A DNA stretch of 64,000 bases from JAAFHB01 sp942493325. Lineage in GTDB: Bacteria; Bacteroidota; Bacteroidia; Bacteroidales; Prolixibacteraceae. The notes beneath the pieces were generated by a model that was given only the letters and a program-made list of their open reading frames with translations, was not told where the DNA came from and ran no database searches. Each line of letters starts with the position of its first letter. The first letter of the stretch is position 1. The stretch lies in the NCBI GenBank assembly GCA_942493325.1, contig OW818689.1, forward strand, positions 310,001-374,000, written 5' to 3'. The translations under genes were made by a program, and so were the position numbers. Below are positions 18,172 to 28,035 of the stretch, piece by piece.

Positions 18172-20629
18172 GCGAATCCCATTTTAGCAAGGTGAGCATT
18201 TACTCTTTCTTCCAGCAGGCTTACTTCATTTAGTAATTTGGGCATTGGTGTATCATATCTGTCAGCAAGCTCTTTAATGCGTTGGGTTAATCGCTGGCTG
18301 ATGCGTTGCATTTCGGTAGTGATGGCATTGTCCATGATTTGCATCCATTTGTCATCAACCACCAAGGTTTTTACCTGTTCTTCTGTTAGTTGGTTATATT
18401 TATTCCAGACCTTAATCTCGAGCGCTTTTTGATGTTCCTTTATTTTCCGGCTTATTTCACCCTGATCATCAACAATTTTGAGGTATGCTTCCAGCACTTT
18501 GCGTTCTTCGGCATCTGCCCTGTTTCCTTTAATTTTTTTCAAACGCTCTTTAATGCTAACTACCGTTATTTTATCCTTGTCATTTTTGGCGTCCGCCATA
18601 AGGCCATCTTCCGCGCCATGCTCCTCCTCCATCTCTTCGAGTTGCATCGTCGCATTATCTCGCCGGCTTTCGAGCGCTTCAATCGCAAATTTTTCGGCAG
18701 AAAAGTATCGGTTAATGATTAGAACCGGTTTGATCAGCTTGCTTTCGATCCCTTCAAGACCTTCGATTTCCTTCTCAGTTGTTTTGCCCGTTTTACCTTT
18801 AACCGATTTCGTAATGCGGTAAACCTCGCTGCTTGCCTTCCATCCGTCATCCGAAATCACGTACACATCATCTTGCATTGTTTCGCTCCAGTAATCATCA
18901 GATGCTGATATACATCGTACCGGTCAATAAGACTCAGGTTCGAAAAACTTTGTAAAAGATCCTCCGATATTTCGTGGATCAGTTTTTTGGGTTTAACGCC
19001 TTGCTCCAGATTTTTTAGTGTCGGAATGGTTTTGCGTTTCCAGCTTTCGAATACTTCAAATACCTTTCGTCTATAATTTGTAAATTCGGGATGTGCAAAT
19101 ATGGTACTCTTAATTTCTGTTTTATCGATTTTCTGCTGGCTGTAACCTTCACGCGGGTGCGGTGCAAAAAGTTCATTCCGTAATCCGGGATAAACTTCCC
19201 AGTAAATGTTCAGCGCTTCCAGATCAGCATTTGGGATACCACCATTCAAATGGGCTTCAATATCCTGCATATCTTCCTCCTCCTGACTGTCGATGTAACG
19301 CGGAATATTCAGGTTGTATTCTTTCTCTTCAATTTCGGTAATCGGTACAATGCGGCTGTATTTTAGCATTTCGATCTGCTTGTTAAACACATCCACAATC
19401 TTGTGAATATCCTGGTCGCGCAAACGGTTTTTAGGACCGTCTTTTACAAAACCTTTCCCCGCATCGATCATGAAAATTGCCTTCCGGTTATTGGCATTTT
19501 CCTTGTCAATCACGATCAGACAAGCCGGAATACCTGTGCCATCAAAAAGGTTGGCAGGCAAACCGATAATCCCTTTGATGTACCCTTTCCGGATCAGGTT
19601 TTTGCGGATTTCGGCTTCGGCATTTCCGCGAAAAAGAACTCCATGAGGCAGGATGACCGCAGCTTTACCATTGCTTTTCAGTGAACGGATCATATGGAGC
19701 AGAAAAGCAAAATCGCCATTCTTATCCGGAGGAATGCCAAAACCATCGAAACGGCCGTATTTATCCGCAGTTTCCGAAGATATATCCAAGCCATTACTCC
19801 AGTTTTTGGAGGAAAAAGGAGGATTAGCCACAATGTAATTGAACAGTTTAAGCCCGCCATTTTCTTCCGTGAATTGAGGATCGGATAGCGTGCTGTTACC
19901 GGTGCACTTAATTAAGGCAGTGGGGCAATTATGAAGCACCACATTCATCCGGGCTAAACCGGCTGTGGCGCTCTCCTTTTCCTGTCCGTAAATGGTAATC
20001 TTCCGTTCGGCTTCATCCGCAACTTTCAACAGCAACGATCCCGATCCGCAGGTTGGGTCATAAACGGTGGTATTCGCCGTCGAATTCTCGTTGTTAATGC
20101 CAATGATCTTGGCCATGATTCGGCTTACCTCTGCCGGTGTATAGAACTGCCCTTTACTTTTGCCGCTTTCAGTGGCAAAGTTCCGCATAAGGTATTCATA
20201 GGCATCACCAAGAATATCATCACCTTCGGCTTTGTTATTGGCGAAATTCAATTCCGGCTTTTCGAAAATGGCAATCAGGTTAGAAAGGCGTTTCACCTTT
20301 TCGTCACCAGTACCCAGTTTTTCGGGATTGTCAAAATCAACTTTGATAGAACCCAACGACTTATTGGCTTCCTCGATAGGGCCGATGATTTTTTTATTGA
20401 TCAGATCACCTATGTTCGGATTGCCTTTTAAAGCAACCATGTCCTTAAAACTTGCTCCTTCAGGAACAGTAATCGGTGCATACATCACACCTGCATATTT
20501 ATCACTGATGTATTTGATAAACAACATGAGCAGCACATAATCCTTGTACTCACTCGCATCCATTCCTCCGCGCAATTCGTCGCAACTTGCCCACAATGAG
20601 CTGTATAATTCAGATTTCTTAATCGCCAT
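18162..20629 (-). pseudogene. hsdM: Type I methyltransferase subunit, one-base frameshift
   Basis: Two overlapping frames form one N6-adenine methyltransferase of about 820 residues. The first (590 codons, start 20629) contains the SAM-binding motif DPTCGSGSLL and the catalytic motif YIVANPPFSS. It ends abnormally with ITGAKQCKMMCT. The second frame continues as the family expects, ETMQDDVYVISDDGW, through a coiled-coil C-terminus to 18162. The break is near 18898, where CTGATGATTACTGG needs one extra G (CTGATGGATTACTGG) to restore MDYWSETMQDD. Both catalytic motifs lie before the break, but the C-terminus is needed for assembly with HsdS. Either the system is inactive or the base is missing from the consensus. 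Confidence 0.9.
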
Positions 20630-20747
20630 TATTAAAACTAATTCTTTGATTTTTTAATATTATATTCAGTCCGAAATATACCTGTTCTATTGGCTACTAC
20701 CAAACTATTGATCAGAAAATTCAATTTTCACATTGAATTACTTTCTA

Positions 20748-20935
20748 TTAAACCTCCCAATATTCGCCATCTGCGTGTAATTCAACATTATTATATATTT
20801 CCAGATATTTTTCGGGCATAAAAGTATGAATCGGAACGATTCTGGATGGTGCAAGGGCATCGGCAAAGCGCTTTAAATCCGATGGGCTTGCATTTCCAGA
20901 CGTGAGAATTAGTCGCCTATATTTTGAATGAATTT
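20748..20935 (-). pseudogene. C-terminal fragment of a metallo-beta-lactamase-fold protein
   Basis: The frame reads RRLILTSGNASPSDLKRF, then SRIVPIHTF, and ends NVELHADGEYWEV with a stop at 20748. This is the C-terminus of the RNA-specificity type MBL-fold family, where the usual text is HTSGHASxxDL. Both His positions are changed here (L and N), suggesting decay. The matching N-terminal part lies at 22779-23582 on the same strand. Confidence 0.75.
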
Positions 20936-20999
20936 AAGCATGTTCCGTTAAATCGTTTATCTTATTTAAATACAATTTTTTTCAGTCAACCTTCGTCTG

Positions 21000-21050
21000 A
21001 CATTTACACCGACATTTACACCGACAATTACACCGACATTTACACCGAAC
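21000..21050. repeat. 12-bp microsatellite (ACATTTACACCG)
   Basis: About four and a half units of ACATTTACACCG, one with a single change, lie directly after the stop of the AlbA_2 gene. On the gene's strand they would encode a GVNV-type repeat. They may be a former C-terminal or linker extension of this gene type. Confidence 0.75.
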
Positions 21051-21053
21051 TTT

Positions 21054-22655
21054 TTACTTATTCGGTAAAGTCCGCCAATGGCCACTTTTATCGGATCCTA
21101 TACGCTCTATTTTATCTTCTTTTTGCAACTTATTTAATTGTCTTTCAATGGTTCTTTCTGTTAAACCAATCGTTTTGGCAAGCTCTGAAATTGTTATGGA
21201 ATTATTTTTTTCAATAGATTCAAGAATTTTCTCCGACGTTTTCTCCATACTTTTCACCATAGTTTTCTCCATAGTTTTTTCTTTAATAGGGTCAGAAACA
21301 ATCTTCCAATGGCCACCTTTAGCCGGGCCAACACGATCAATTATACGTTTTGTTTTAAGATTATTTATATGATATTCAATACTTCCACGACCTAAGATAG
21401 TTACTTTCTCAATTTCTTTGGTAGTTATAAAAGGATTCTTCCTGATAAGACTCAATATAGTTTTCTCCATACTTTCTTCTACAGTTTCAACAGAATTTTC
21501 CACGACAGTAGCAATCGGTCGTTTAAAAATTACCGTAAACATGCCCTCCGTTTGATAAATGGGTGCCGGAAGACTGTTGCCCAGCATCAGTTCTTCCATA
21601 CGAAGGATACCGGAACCAACTTTTTCAACCAAATGCATACGTTGGAAAAGACTAAATATCAATGGATTACGGGAAATACTTTTATGTCCGAAATCTTTTC
21701 CCACTGCAGCCAACAATTCGCCAGGATTAGATATTTCAACACGGTCGTCGAACAATTCGATGGTAGTAACCGCACCCTTTTCATAATAGTCGCGATGCGA
21801 AAGTGCGTTAATAATTGCCTCTTTAAATACTGTTTCGGGAATTTCCCAAACTTCTTTTCTGGGGCCGCCGCCTTGTCCTTCAATATCATAAGCCACATTC
21901 AGCTTGCCGCGAAGCCATTCCATGGCGCTCATATATTGTATAAACAGTGGGCCACCATACAATTTGTCATCCGAAATAAAACGTTTATTAGTACCACGGA
22001 ATGCCACGCAACGGATGATGGCCTGCTCATAAAAAGCTTCGGGATGGGCACCAAAAAATAGTACAGCACCACGCTTAAAGTGTCCATCGGCATTAAATAG
22101 ATGAAGATTTTGGCGTATCTGATCGTCCGAAACGGAAGGTAGAAATTCTGCTTCAGCCCTGAAATTTATAAAGTTGTCTTTATCAATTTGTGTTTCAGTA
22201 TCAAAGGTATTACATGTAGCTTCGTCGAAGTAAAGTTTGTTGGCTTGCTGGAAAAAATCACGCATCTGCTCCGACGTTGTGAGCTTTTGGCTGTTAGGAC
22301 CCACACGAACATAAATAGAACCTGAATATACGTAAGGTTTATTAATGCCAGATGGAACTTCTATCACCCCCACATCAAGTCCTTCCACGTTTACGATCTC
22401 AAAAGAACAAATCAATTGTGGCGATATTTCTGATATTGAATGTTGTATGGACGAACGTTTGGAGTTATCAATTGATACTCCTTTTATTTGGTTTGCATCA
22501 TCCACACCAAGAAGTAGAACACCACCTGATGCATTGGCAAAGGCACAAATTTCTTCGGTCAGTTCGCGCACCTTTGAAGGAACACTTACCTTAAATTCAG
22601 CCTGATAGCCTTCACCTAAAGCGACAATCGATTTTATTTGTTCTGCATTCATCAT
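21054..22655 (-). CDS. AlbA_2 (Schlafen-like) ATP-binding protein with two winged helices
   Basis: A 533-residue protein. The N-terminal AlbA_2 domain is recognised from EGYQAEFKVSVP and CAFANASGGVLLLGVDD (residues about 15-55) and YVRVGPNSQKL near 115. The middle domain has EAIINALSHRDY and VEISNPGEL, typical of the COG2865 family. Two C-terminal winged helices (LIRKNPFITTKEIEK and IEKNNSITISELAK) are joined by a linker rich in MEKT repeats. Such proteins are common accessory regulators or defence-associated genes in Bacteroidota, but no precise function is known. It lies between the two halves of the MBL-fold gene and so probably arrived by insertion. The start may be at 22655 or the next ATG. 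Confidence 0.85.
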   Translation of the reverse strand: MMNAEQIKSIVALGEGYQAEFKVSVPSKVRELTEEICAFANASGGVLLLGVDDANQIKGVSIDNSKRSSIQHSISEISPQLICSFEIVNVEGLDVGVIEVPSGINKPYVYSGSIYVRVGPNSQKLTTSEQMRDFFQQANKLYFDEATCNTFDTETQIDKDNFINFRAEAEFLPSVSDDQIRQNLHLFNADGHFKRGAVLFFGAHPEAFYEQAIIRCVAFRGTNKRFISDDKLYGGPLFIQYMSAMEWLRGKLNVAYDIEGQGGGPRKEVWEIPETVFKEAIINALSHRDYYEKGAVTTIELFDDRVEISNPGELLAAVGKDFGHKSISRNPLIFSLFQRMHLVEKVGSGILRMEELMLGNSLPAPIYQTEGMFTVIFKRPIATVVENSVETVEESMEKTILSLIRKNPFITTKEIEKVTILGRGSIEYHINNLKTKRIIDRVGPAKGGHWKIVSDPIKEKTMEKTMVKSMEKTSEKILESIEKNNSITISELAKTIGLTERTIERQLNKLQKEDKIERIGSDKSGHWRTLPNK

Positions 22656-22778
22656 GGTTAAGAATTAAAAAATACTGCACGTACTTATCGCACTTTACTC
22701 AAAAAACCGTGTTCAAATACAGTTTTTGGCTTAACAAAATTAGCGATATAATTTAGTTAAACTAAGGAACCGGACTTT

Positions 22779-23582
22779 TTAAAATCTGTTATTTATCTGC
22801 GGAATATGTTTGTTCCCGGTAGCCTCAAGAACAACTGCTGTATAAAGATCAATCACCAACGTTTTGCCGGTTTTCTTACATGCCCTGAAAATGGAAACAA
22901 TGCGGTCGATATTTTGCGCCGAAGTATGCACAAGGCTTAGTCCCATCGATTTTGTGAAAGCGGCAACAAGCTGTTCCTCAATTTCGGCTTCACCTGGAAA
23001 AGAGTCATGATTTTCGAGTCTTCCAAGTGTTGATCCCTCCAGTAAAAGGACATCAATTTCTTGTGGCGGATGAACCATTAATTCTTCTGTCAATCTTGCT
23101 TTACGGCCGTGCATCCTTAAATCACCGCTGTAAAATAAACGTCTTCCACCCGATTCAATCAGAATAGAATAGGCATCGTATGCAGAATGGTCAATCAGAT
23201 AAGGGGTGATTTTAAATGGACCAAGTTCAAACGTTTTTCCCGATTGCAGGTTCAAACCATTGGCAGGAACCGGCCATTTACCGGGTAAAAAGGGTGAGGC
23301 CTGCGTTAATATCCTGCGCGCATCGGCACCCATGATGACAGGTATCTTGCGTGATATATGACCCAGCAGACCAAAATGATCCAGGTGAGGGTGGGAGATA
23401 AGCACAGCCAGCAGCGAATTACCATTGCCATCTAAACCCGGAATATTCGGTAAATACTTCTTGTCATTTTTTTCTGCATCAAGCGGCAAACCCAGGTCAA
23501 TGACAAGCCTTTTCGCATGCGAAATAACTTCGACACAGCTTCCCCCGATTTCTTTGCTTCCACGATGAATACAAACCTGCAT
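22779..23582 (-). pseudogene. N-terminal part of a split metallo-beta-lactamase-fold gene
   Basis: The first 260 residues are a well-preserved MBL fold: ISHPHLDHFG gives the HxHxDH metal site, IDHSAYDAYS a further His, and YSGDLRMHG the bridging Asp. The protein then runs KTLVIDLYTAVVLEATGN and stops at INNRF. Family members continue for about 150 more residues through a beta-CASP/RNA-specificity region ending in HTSGHA, a motif found at 20748-20935 instead. Roughly 100 residues are missing altogether. The N-terminal domain may still fold, but the enzyme is incomplete. It was probably the first gene of the restriction operon. Confidence 0.78.
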
Positions 23583-23690
23583 ATGACTTCAAATAAGTTG
23601 ATTATGATTAAGCGATTCAAATGAAGGTAGGTGCTGATAAGAAATGCATCCGGCCCATTCGGTTAGAATCTAATCATTCCACCTTTCCGG

Positions 23691-23730
23691 AAGACAAAGT
23701 TAAAGGTCTGGTGTGCCAAAACGTGACATA
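23691..23730. repeat. 40-bp dispersed repeat, copy 1
   Basis: AAGACAAAGTTAAAGG followed by TGTGCCAAAACGTGACATA. The same 40-bp word recurs at 37181-37220 with few changes. Both copies are intergenic, near a gene end. Confidence 0.75.
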
Positions 23731-23776
23731 CCTTTAATTTTTATACATTTGAATTCAATAAAATATCCATTCTAAT

Positions 23777-25846
23777 TTATTTTATCAGGATAATTTTTTT
23801 AGAAATTACTGAATTGTTATAAAAAATTCTAACAATGTATGTTCCGGCCTGTAAATCAGAAACATCTATTGGACTGTTTTGAGTTACAATAGTATTCTTT
23901 ACTATTTTACCTGAAAAATCAATGATATCAATGGCTAAATTTGCGCTATAATCATCTTTTGTTTTAAAATATAGCAAATTATGGGTTGGTACAGGATAGA
24001 TGAGTACATCATTATTCTTTAAAGGTTCATTTACTGATGAATTAGTATCCCTTGTGAAAATACCACCTCTCTTCAGTATATAATCATAACCATCATATAC
24101 TGTCAATGAAGATTTTAAAGCTGCTTTAACAGTATAAACGTCATCCATATACAATCCTACAGTATCTACTAATATCGTGAAATCACCATTTGGAATTTTT
24201 TCAAACTTATACAACCCGGTCGTATCTGATCGCGTATGTGCAACAGGTATAAGATCCTTTGAAACCAGTAAAACATCAATAAATCGTTTAGGTAAACCAA
24301 TTGAATCGGAAATTGTTCCGGTTATGGTATTCGTTCCATCAGGAATTGGTAACTCAATAAGATTAATAACCAATGAATTTATTGGGGTATTTGATTCAAT
24401 CTTCAGCCTGGACGCTAAATCCCACCGGTATTCTTTCCCGTAATAGGTATTTAGGTAATTTGAGATATAATAATCAGTTTTTAAAATATAAGTTCCTTTA
24501 CTAAAGACACCAAGATCAAATTTCCCATCAGGTCCGGTTTTCATATTATAAAGAATTTGGGCGGAACTGTCTGCATTTAATTTATATAACTTAACGATTG
24601 AATAGGTCGGAATACCATTTTTTAGAACCTGACCACTAACTGAAGATTTAATTTCAGGCTTTAATGTTTTTGCTAAAAAATAGTCAGTATTTCCGGTTCT
24701 TGTATTAAATAAAATATCTCCAAAGTTAAGTCCATTATACCCGACATCGACTGATCCGGTAACAATCAATTGGTTATCACTGCTTTCGGCCATGCCATAA
24801 GCGATATCATTGTCTCCATCACCTCCGGCATTTATAAAATCGAGTAATCTTCCATCTGCATGATCATATTCGGCCAAAAATATTTCATTAAACCATCCAA
24901 CTTTACCAACAGTTATATTATCAAATGAGGCAATATTTCTGTATAATCCAGTCACAAATATTTGATTGTTGCTATTCACAACTATTGCATTGCCCATATC
25001 CCAACCATTTCCTCCACCATGATTTGCCCAACGAAACACGCCGCCTGCATCCATTTTGGTTATAAACATATTACCATTACCATTGAATATACTGTCGCCA
25101 ATGACGAGATTACTATTAAACATCCCTGTAAAATAGAAATTTGAATCTTTGAATGAAAGAGCATTAATGCGTGCGATACCCAAAGGCATATTATACTCTT
25201 TAATAATACTCAAATTTGTATCAAGCATTTGAATTTTTTTTGAATTTGCTGCTATGAATTCACCATGTTCAGTAACTGAAACGCAACTAAAATTCATTTT
25301 TTTTGAAGCTTGTTTTTCACCCGCTGAATTAAACAAATATATTGAATCAGCACTTGCCACAAAAATCTTATCTCCGGCTGATGTAATCGTTTTCCTTTTA
25401 CTTTCCCAATGATATCCCCGGTCAAGAAATTTTTGCCATTTAATATTACCTGAATTGTCCAGTTTCAGAACAATTGTTTTATCGTTACTTTTATAATTTC
25501 CAGTTACATAAACATTTAGGTTATCATCTAAAGTTATTGAAGTACCGTAATTATCACCACTTGTCCCGAACTGTTTAATCCAGCAAAGTTTTCCTGTTTT
25601 GTCAAGTTTCGAAATAAAAATATCTGCGTCAGAGACGCAATTTAATATTTTATCTCCAAATTTTGTTTGACCTCTAAAATAACCGGTAACATAAATGTTA
25701 TCCAGGGAATCAATAACTACATCCAGCCCACTGGATTCTCCGGTACATAATTCTACTGTTGCCCATTTCCAGCCCATTTGGCCACTGGCTGCATTTACTG
25801 AAATGATCGAGGTTAGAAATAGTATAAAAATTGTCTTTAAGTTCAT
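23777..25846 (-). CDS. Secreted SBBP-type beta-propeller protein with T9SS sorting domain
   Basis: A 689-residue exported protein. A signal peptide (MNLKTIFILFLTSIISVNAASGQ) is followed by repeats of the type IYVTGYFRG, VYVTGNYKSN and IFVTGLYR, which are SBBP-like beta-propeller blades, up to about residue 390. Two carboxypeptidase-regulatory-like segments follow (SGQVLKNGIPTYSIVKLY and TGTISDSIGLPKRF). The last 85 residues (YPVPTHNLLYF ... QAGTYIVRIF...KKIILIK) are a type A T9SS C-terminal sorting domain. The protein is therefore exported by type IX secretion and released or anchored at the cell surface. A fragment of a close relative lies at 28664-28770. Confidence 0.9.
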   Translation of the reverse strand: MNLKTIFILFLTSIISVNAASGQMGWKWATVELCTGESSGLDVVIDSLDNIYVTGYFRGQTKFGDKILNCVSDADIFISKLDKTGKLCWIKQFGTSGDNYGTSITLDDNLNVYVTGNYKSNDKTIVLKLDNSGNIKWQKFLDRGYHWESKRKTITSAGDKIFVASADSIYLFNSAGEKQASKKMNFSCVSVTEHGEFIAANSKKIQMLDTNLSIIKEYNMPLGIARINALSFKDSNFYFTGMFNSNLVIGDSIFNGNGNMFITKMDAGGVFRWANHGGGNGWDMGNAIVVNSNNQIFVTGLYRNIASFDNITVGKVGWFNEIFLAEYDHADGRLLDFINAGGDGDNDIAYGMAESSDNQLIVTGSVDVGYNGLNFGDILFNTRTGNTDYFLAKTLKPEIKSSVSGQVLKNGIPTYSIVKLYKLNADSSAQILYNMKTGPDGKFDLGVFSKGTYILKTDYYISNYLNTYYGKEYRWDLASRLKIESNTPINSLVINLIELPIPDGTNTITGTISDSIGLPKRFIDVLLVSKDLIPVAHTRSDTTGLYKFEKIPNGDFTILVDTVGLYMDDVYTVKAALKSSLTVYDGYDYILKRGGIFTRDTNSSVNEPLKNNDVLIYPVPTHNLLYFKTKDDYSANLAIDIIDFSGKIVKNTIVTQNSPIDVSDLQAGTYIVRIFYNNSVISKKIILIK

Positions 25847-25936
25847 TATATGAAGATTGTTTGATCAGGTTTGCAATTTTATTTTATCTGCATTTATGAA
25901 TCAATGTTGTTTAGTTAGCAATAGCAGTTGAAATTT

Positions 25937-26042
25937 TACCGCAGAGATCGCAAAGTTTTACGCAGAGAAACGCAAAGAAATTCGGGAATATCTACCTCTG
26001 CGGTTCTTTGCGCCTCCTCAGCGTCCTTTGCGTTTAAATTTT
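25937..26042. repeat. Inverted repeat with CGCAGAG/CTCTGCG arms
   Basis: ACCGCAGAGATCGCAAAG and TTACGCAGAGAAACGCAAAG are answered by CTCTGCGGTTCTTTGCG and CAGCGTCCTTTGCGTTTAAA. The whole can fold as a long hairpin. A related CTTTGCGT-containing stretch is seen at about 3018. A common type of dispersed intergenic repeat in this phylum. Confidence 0.65.
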
Positions 26043-26056
26043 TATTCTCATAGACA

Positions 26057-26338
26057 TTAACTAAACGACATTAATTTATGAATTATAAAAATATGATTAA
26101 TCTCCAACAGGTGAATAAGGATCAGCTTTGACTCCCCGCTCTGAAAGTCTACTATTGTTTCTTCTTTATTTACATTCTGTAAAATCAACAGTCCATTAAC
26201 TGTCCCTTTGGATTCACCGGAAATCAATTTCTGAAACACTGATTCAAAGCCCTTTCCATCTTTACCCTTCGGTAAATCCTTACCAACTGCAAAATGTGAT
26301 GCGATGATAAATCCTAAAATTATTGAAATCTTTCTCAT
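26057..26338 (-). CDS. Small secreted protein, truncated copy
   Basis: The first 72 residues nearly match the protein at 28781-29197: signal peptide MRKISIILGFIIASHFAVG, then GFESVFQKLISGESKGTVNG and ETIVDFQSGESKLI. After that the frame diverges to an unrelated tail (LIHLLEINHIFIIHKL), exactly where the DNA similarity to the other copy ends at about 26118. It is therefore a truncated duplicate. The family is not recognised. Probably non-functional. Confidence 0.6.
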   Translation of the reverse strand: MRKISIILGFIIASHFAVGKDLPKGKDGKGFESVFQKLISGESKGTVNGLLILQNVNKEETIVDFQSGESKLILIHLLEINHIFIIHKLMSFS

Positions 26339-26535
26339 AGTATACTTTTCTAAGATTATGGGTTTAATGCACGGTTAGGTCATTCTGTATGTTTCAATTA
26401 CAAATGTTGACGCAATGATTGGTTAAATATTCCAGGTTCGGCATACAGTCACCGCAACAATGATATTGCTTTATTGCTGATCTGTTTACAATACCCGGAA
26501 TGCACTGCGAATGTACATTTTTATTTAACACAAAC
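26118..26535. repeat. Duplicated 420-bp segment, copy 1
   Basis: This stretch, covering the 5' part of the small secreted gene and its upstream region, is repeated at 28976-29403. The similarity begins at GATCAGCTTTGACTCC and continues to AATGTACATTTTTATTTAAC. A short piece of the same right end (GCGAATGTACATTTTATTTA) occurs a third time at about 28323. Confidence 0.75.
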
Positions 26536-26585
26536 AATTTTATTTAATTCAATAGTATGAAGTAAATGTTTGTCAAAATTATGAT

Positions 26586-26790
26586 TACAGCTAACGTCCT
26601 ATTAAAAATTTTCAATTCCATTTGTCTTTATAACGGTTTGGTTGTCCAACATAACTGTCATCGTTTGGCGCTTGGTGCAGTAGCGGATGGCGGATGATTT
26701 CCTGTCAAGCCGAAAAGCTGCATGGGCGGAAAGATGCACACCAAAAACCATCGCTGCCGCACTTGTCGGGTAACTGAAGTTATAAGCCGT
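26586..26790. other. Imperfect palindromic region, possible recombination site
   Basis: This gap contains the word TTTGGCGCTTGGTGCAGTAGC near 26658 and a partly complementary arm CCATCGCTGCCGCA near 26749. The flanks carry TAACG (26621) and GTAACT (26770). From memory, GCTTGGTGCAGTGGCGG-like stretches recur in many Bacteroidota intergenic regions next to small genes. A 32-residue frame (26905 to 26807, GTG start, ending KKVNKPAVE) beside it may be a gene remnant. Confidence 0.35.
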
Positions 26791-27010
26791 TTTTCGTGTT
26801 GTCATTTTACTCCACCGCTGGTTTGTTTACCTTCTTCCCCGATTTGTCAATGTAGTACAATTTATCAACCTCAAAATCAAGTCCTATTTGTTCGCGTTTT
26901 CTCACAACCCAAAGATACTAAATAAGTGTCAAAAACTAATGGTTGGCCTGAAAGTCTCATTTTTGCACAGCGTTTTTTACGCTTGCCATTAACGATGTTG
27001 TGTGTCGTAA

Positions 27011-27403
27011 TTATTCATTTTTCTGTCTTTGCTTTTCAAACTTGTCAATTATTGTCAAATCAATTACAATACCCAATCCAATTCCAATTACATACATTAG
27101 TATATCCCAAGGGTCATAAGTCCTGCCAAGAAATTCAATTTTATAAAGTTGTAATATTTCTACTATTGTTCCGAAAGCAAAGGTGAATATTGCACCAATG
27201 ATTCGGGCTTTATTAACTGATATGTTCTTTCTTACTGATATTTGTAACAATAAGTATAGATTCATAGGTAGCAGAATGTCAATTAAATATCCACGAATAA
27301 AATGCTTGAAAATTCCTTGATAATCAGGGCCAATGACGAAATGTAATAGTCCAACGAATATGGAAATTGCAACAATTATATAAGTGCTTTTTTTGTTCTT
27401 CAT
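27011..27403 (-). CDS. VanZ-like membrane protein 1
   Basis: A 130-residue protein with four hydrophobic segments. The conserved VanZ-type pattern is GTIVEILQLY followed by GRTYDPWDILMYVIGIGLG, that is, an acidic residue and Gln in one helix and a DxxD-like DPWD before the next. VanZ proteins give low teicoplanin resistance in enterococci, but most VanZ-like genes of other phyla have no known function. It is flanked on both sides by palindromic stretches and is AT-rich compared with the housekeeping genes nearby. Probably a mobile cassette gene. Confidence 0.75.
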   Translation of the reverse strand: MKNKKSTYIIVAISIFVGLLHFVIGPDYQGIFKHFIRGYLIDILLPMNLYLLLQISVRKNISVNKARIIGAIFTFAFGTIVEILQLYKIEFLGRTYDPWDILMYVIGIGLGIVIDLTIIDKFEKQRQKNE

Positions 27404-27477
27404 TCTGTCATATTCATTAATGCTCGTTTAATTTCTCTTCTATCAATTACTTTGAAAGTTATTATTTCTTCTATTAT

Positions 27478-27617
27478 GACACACAACGGTCGAGTGTAGC
27501 AGTAGTAAGGGATTGCGGGCTTCGTCATCGACCACCACCACAAAAGTTTATGCGGGGTCGAAGGCTTCATTTACCACTGAAACCCTTATTACTACTACAC
27601 TTTATTATGTGGCGTTA
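27478..27617. repeat. 140-bp imperfect palindrome between the VanZ-like genes
   Basis: GAGTGTAGCAGTAGTAAGGG (27492) pairs with CCCTTATTACTACTACACT (27583). Inside, TCGACC and GGTCGA form a second stem around AAAAGTTTAT. The outer ends are ACACAACGG and GTGGCGTTAA. The 3' end of VanZ-like gene 2 overlaps it. The layout, with a long bulged cruciform next to each small gene and AAC/GTT at the ends, resembles integron attC sites, although the exact RYYYAAC/GTTRRRY core is not met. Confidence 0.6.
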
Positions 27618-28023
27618 ATTCTTCTTCTGGATACTTTTTATTAACCAACTCATAAATACCCCATGATATAAACCCAGCTAACAATGTTGCGACAATATCT
27701 CTCCAATCGCAGGTATTTGTCCCGGGTAATATATATTGAATAAGCTCATAAATTATAAGTCCAATTGTAATTAATATCAAAAAGATCCTACCTGTTTTAT
27801 ACTTTGGATTGCTGATTGTAAAATTAAAGAATACTATAGCAATCGTTCCTGTAAAGTTTCCTATTGTATCGGCAATCCAGAGATCAAAGATGTCGTTTGA
27901 GTAGATATATGGTCGATATTTAAATCTACCTATTTCTGTTAGAACAAACATAAAAACAAATAACAATAAAAATACAATCCTTTTTTCATCAACTATAAAT
28001 ACTCTATTCTTGTCTATCAACAT
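27595..28023 (-). CDS. VanZ-like membrane protein 2
   Basis: A 142-residue protein with four predicted membrane segments. YELIQYILPG followed by TCDWRDIVATLLAGF matches the acidic-x-x-Gln and D-x-x-D pattern of VanZ-like proteins. It differs from the neighbouring VanZ-like protein in sequence and seems to belong to a separate subfamily. Its start lies 12 bases after the stop of a 58-residue membrane protein gene, so the two form a small operon. The last codons (ELTPHNKV) are encoded in the palindrome that follows. Confidence 0.72.
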   Translation of the reverse strand: MLIDKNRVFIVDEKRIVFLLLFVFMFVLTEIGRFKYRPYIYSNDIFDLWIADTIGNFTGTIAIVFFNFTISNPKYKTGRIFLILITIGLIIYELIQYILPGTNTCDWRDIVATLLAGFISWGIYELVNKKYPEEELTPHNKV

Positions 28024-28035
28024 AGATTTGATTTA

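Noticed and set aside
9165..23582. Genomic island integrated at tRNA-Arg
   Set aside because: I searched by eye for a second copy of the tRNA 3' end (GGTTCGAATCCCGG) near the end of the restriction island and found none, and there is no integrase gene.
26602..26805. A 67-residue minus-strand protein
   Set aside because: The frame lies across a palindromic, probably site-like region and has no recognisable domain or start signal.
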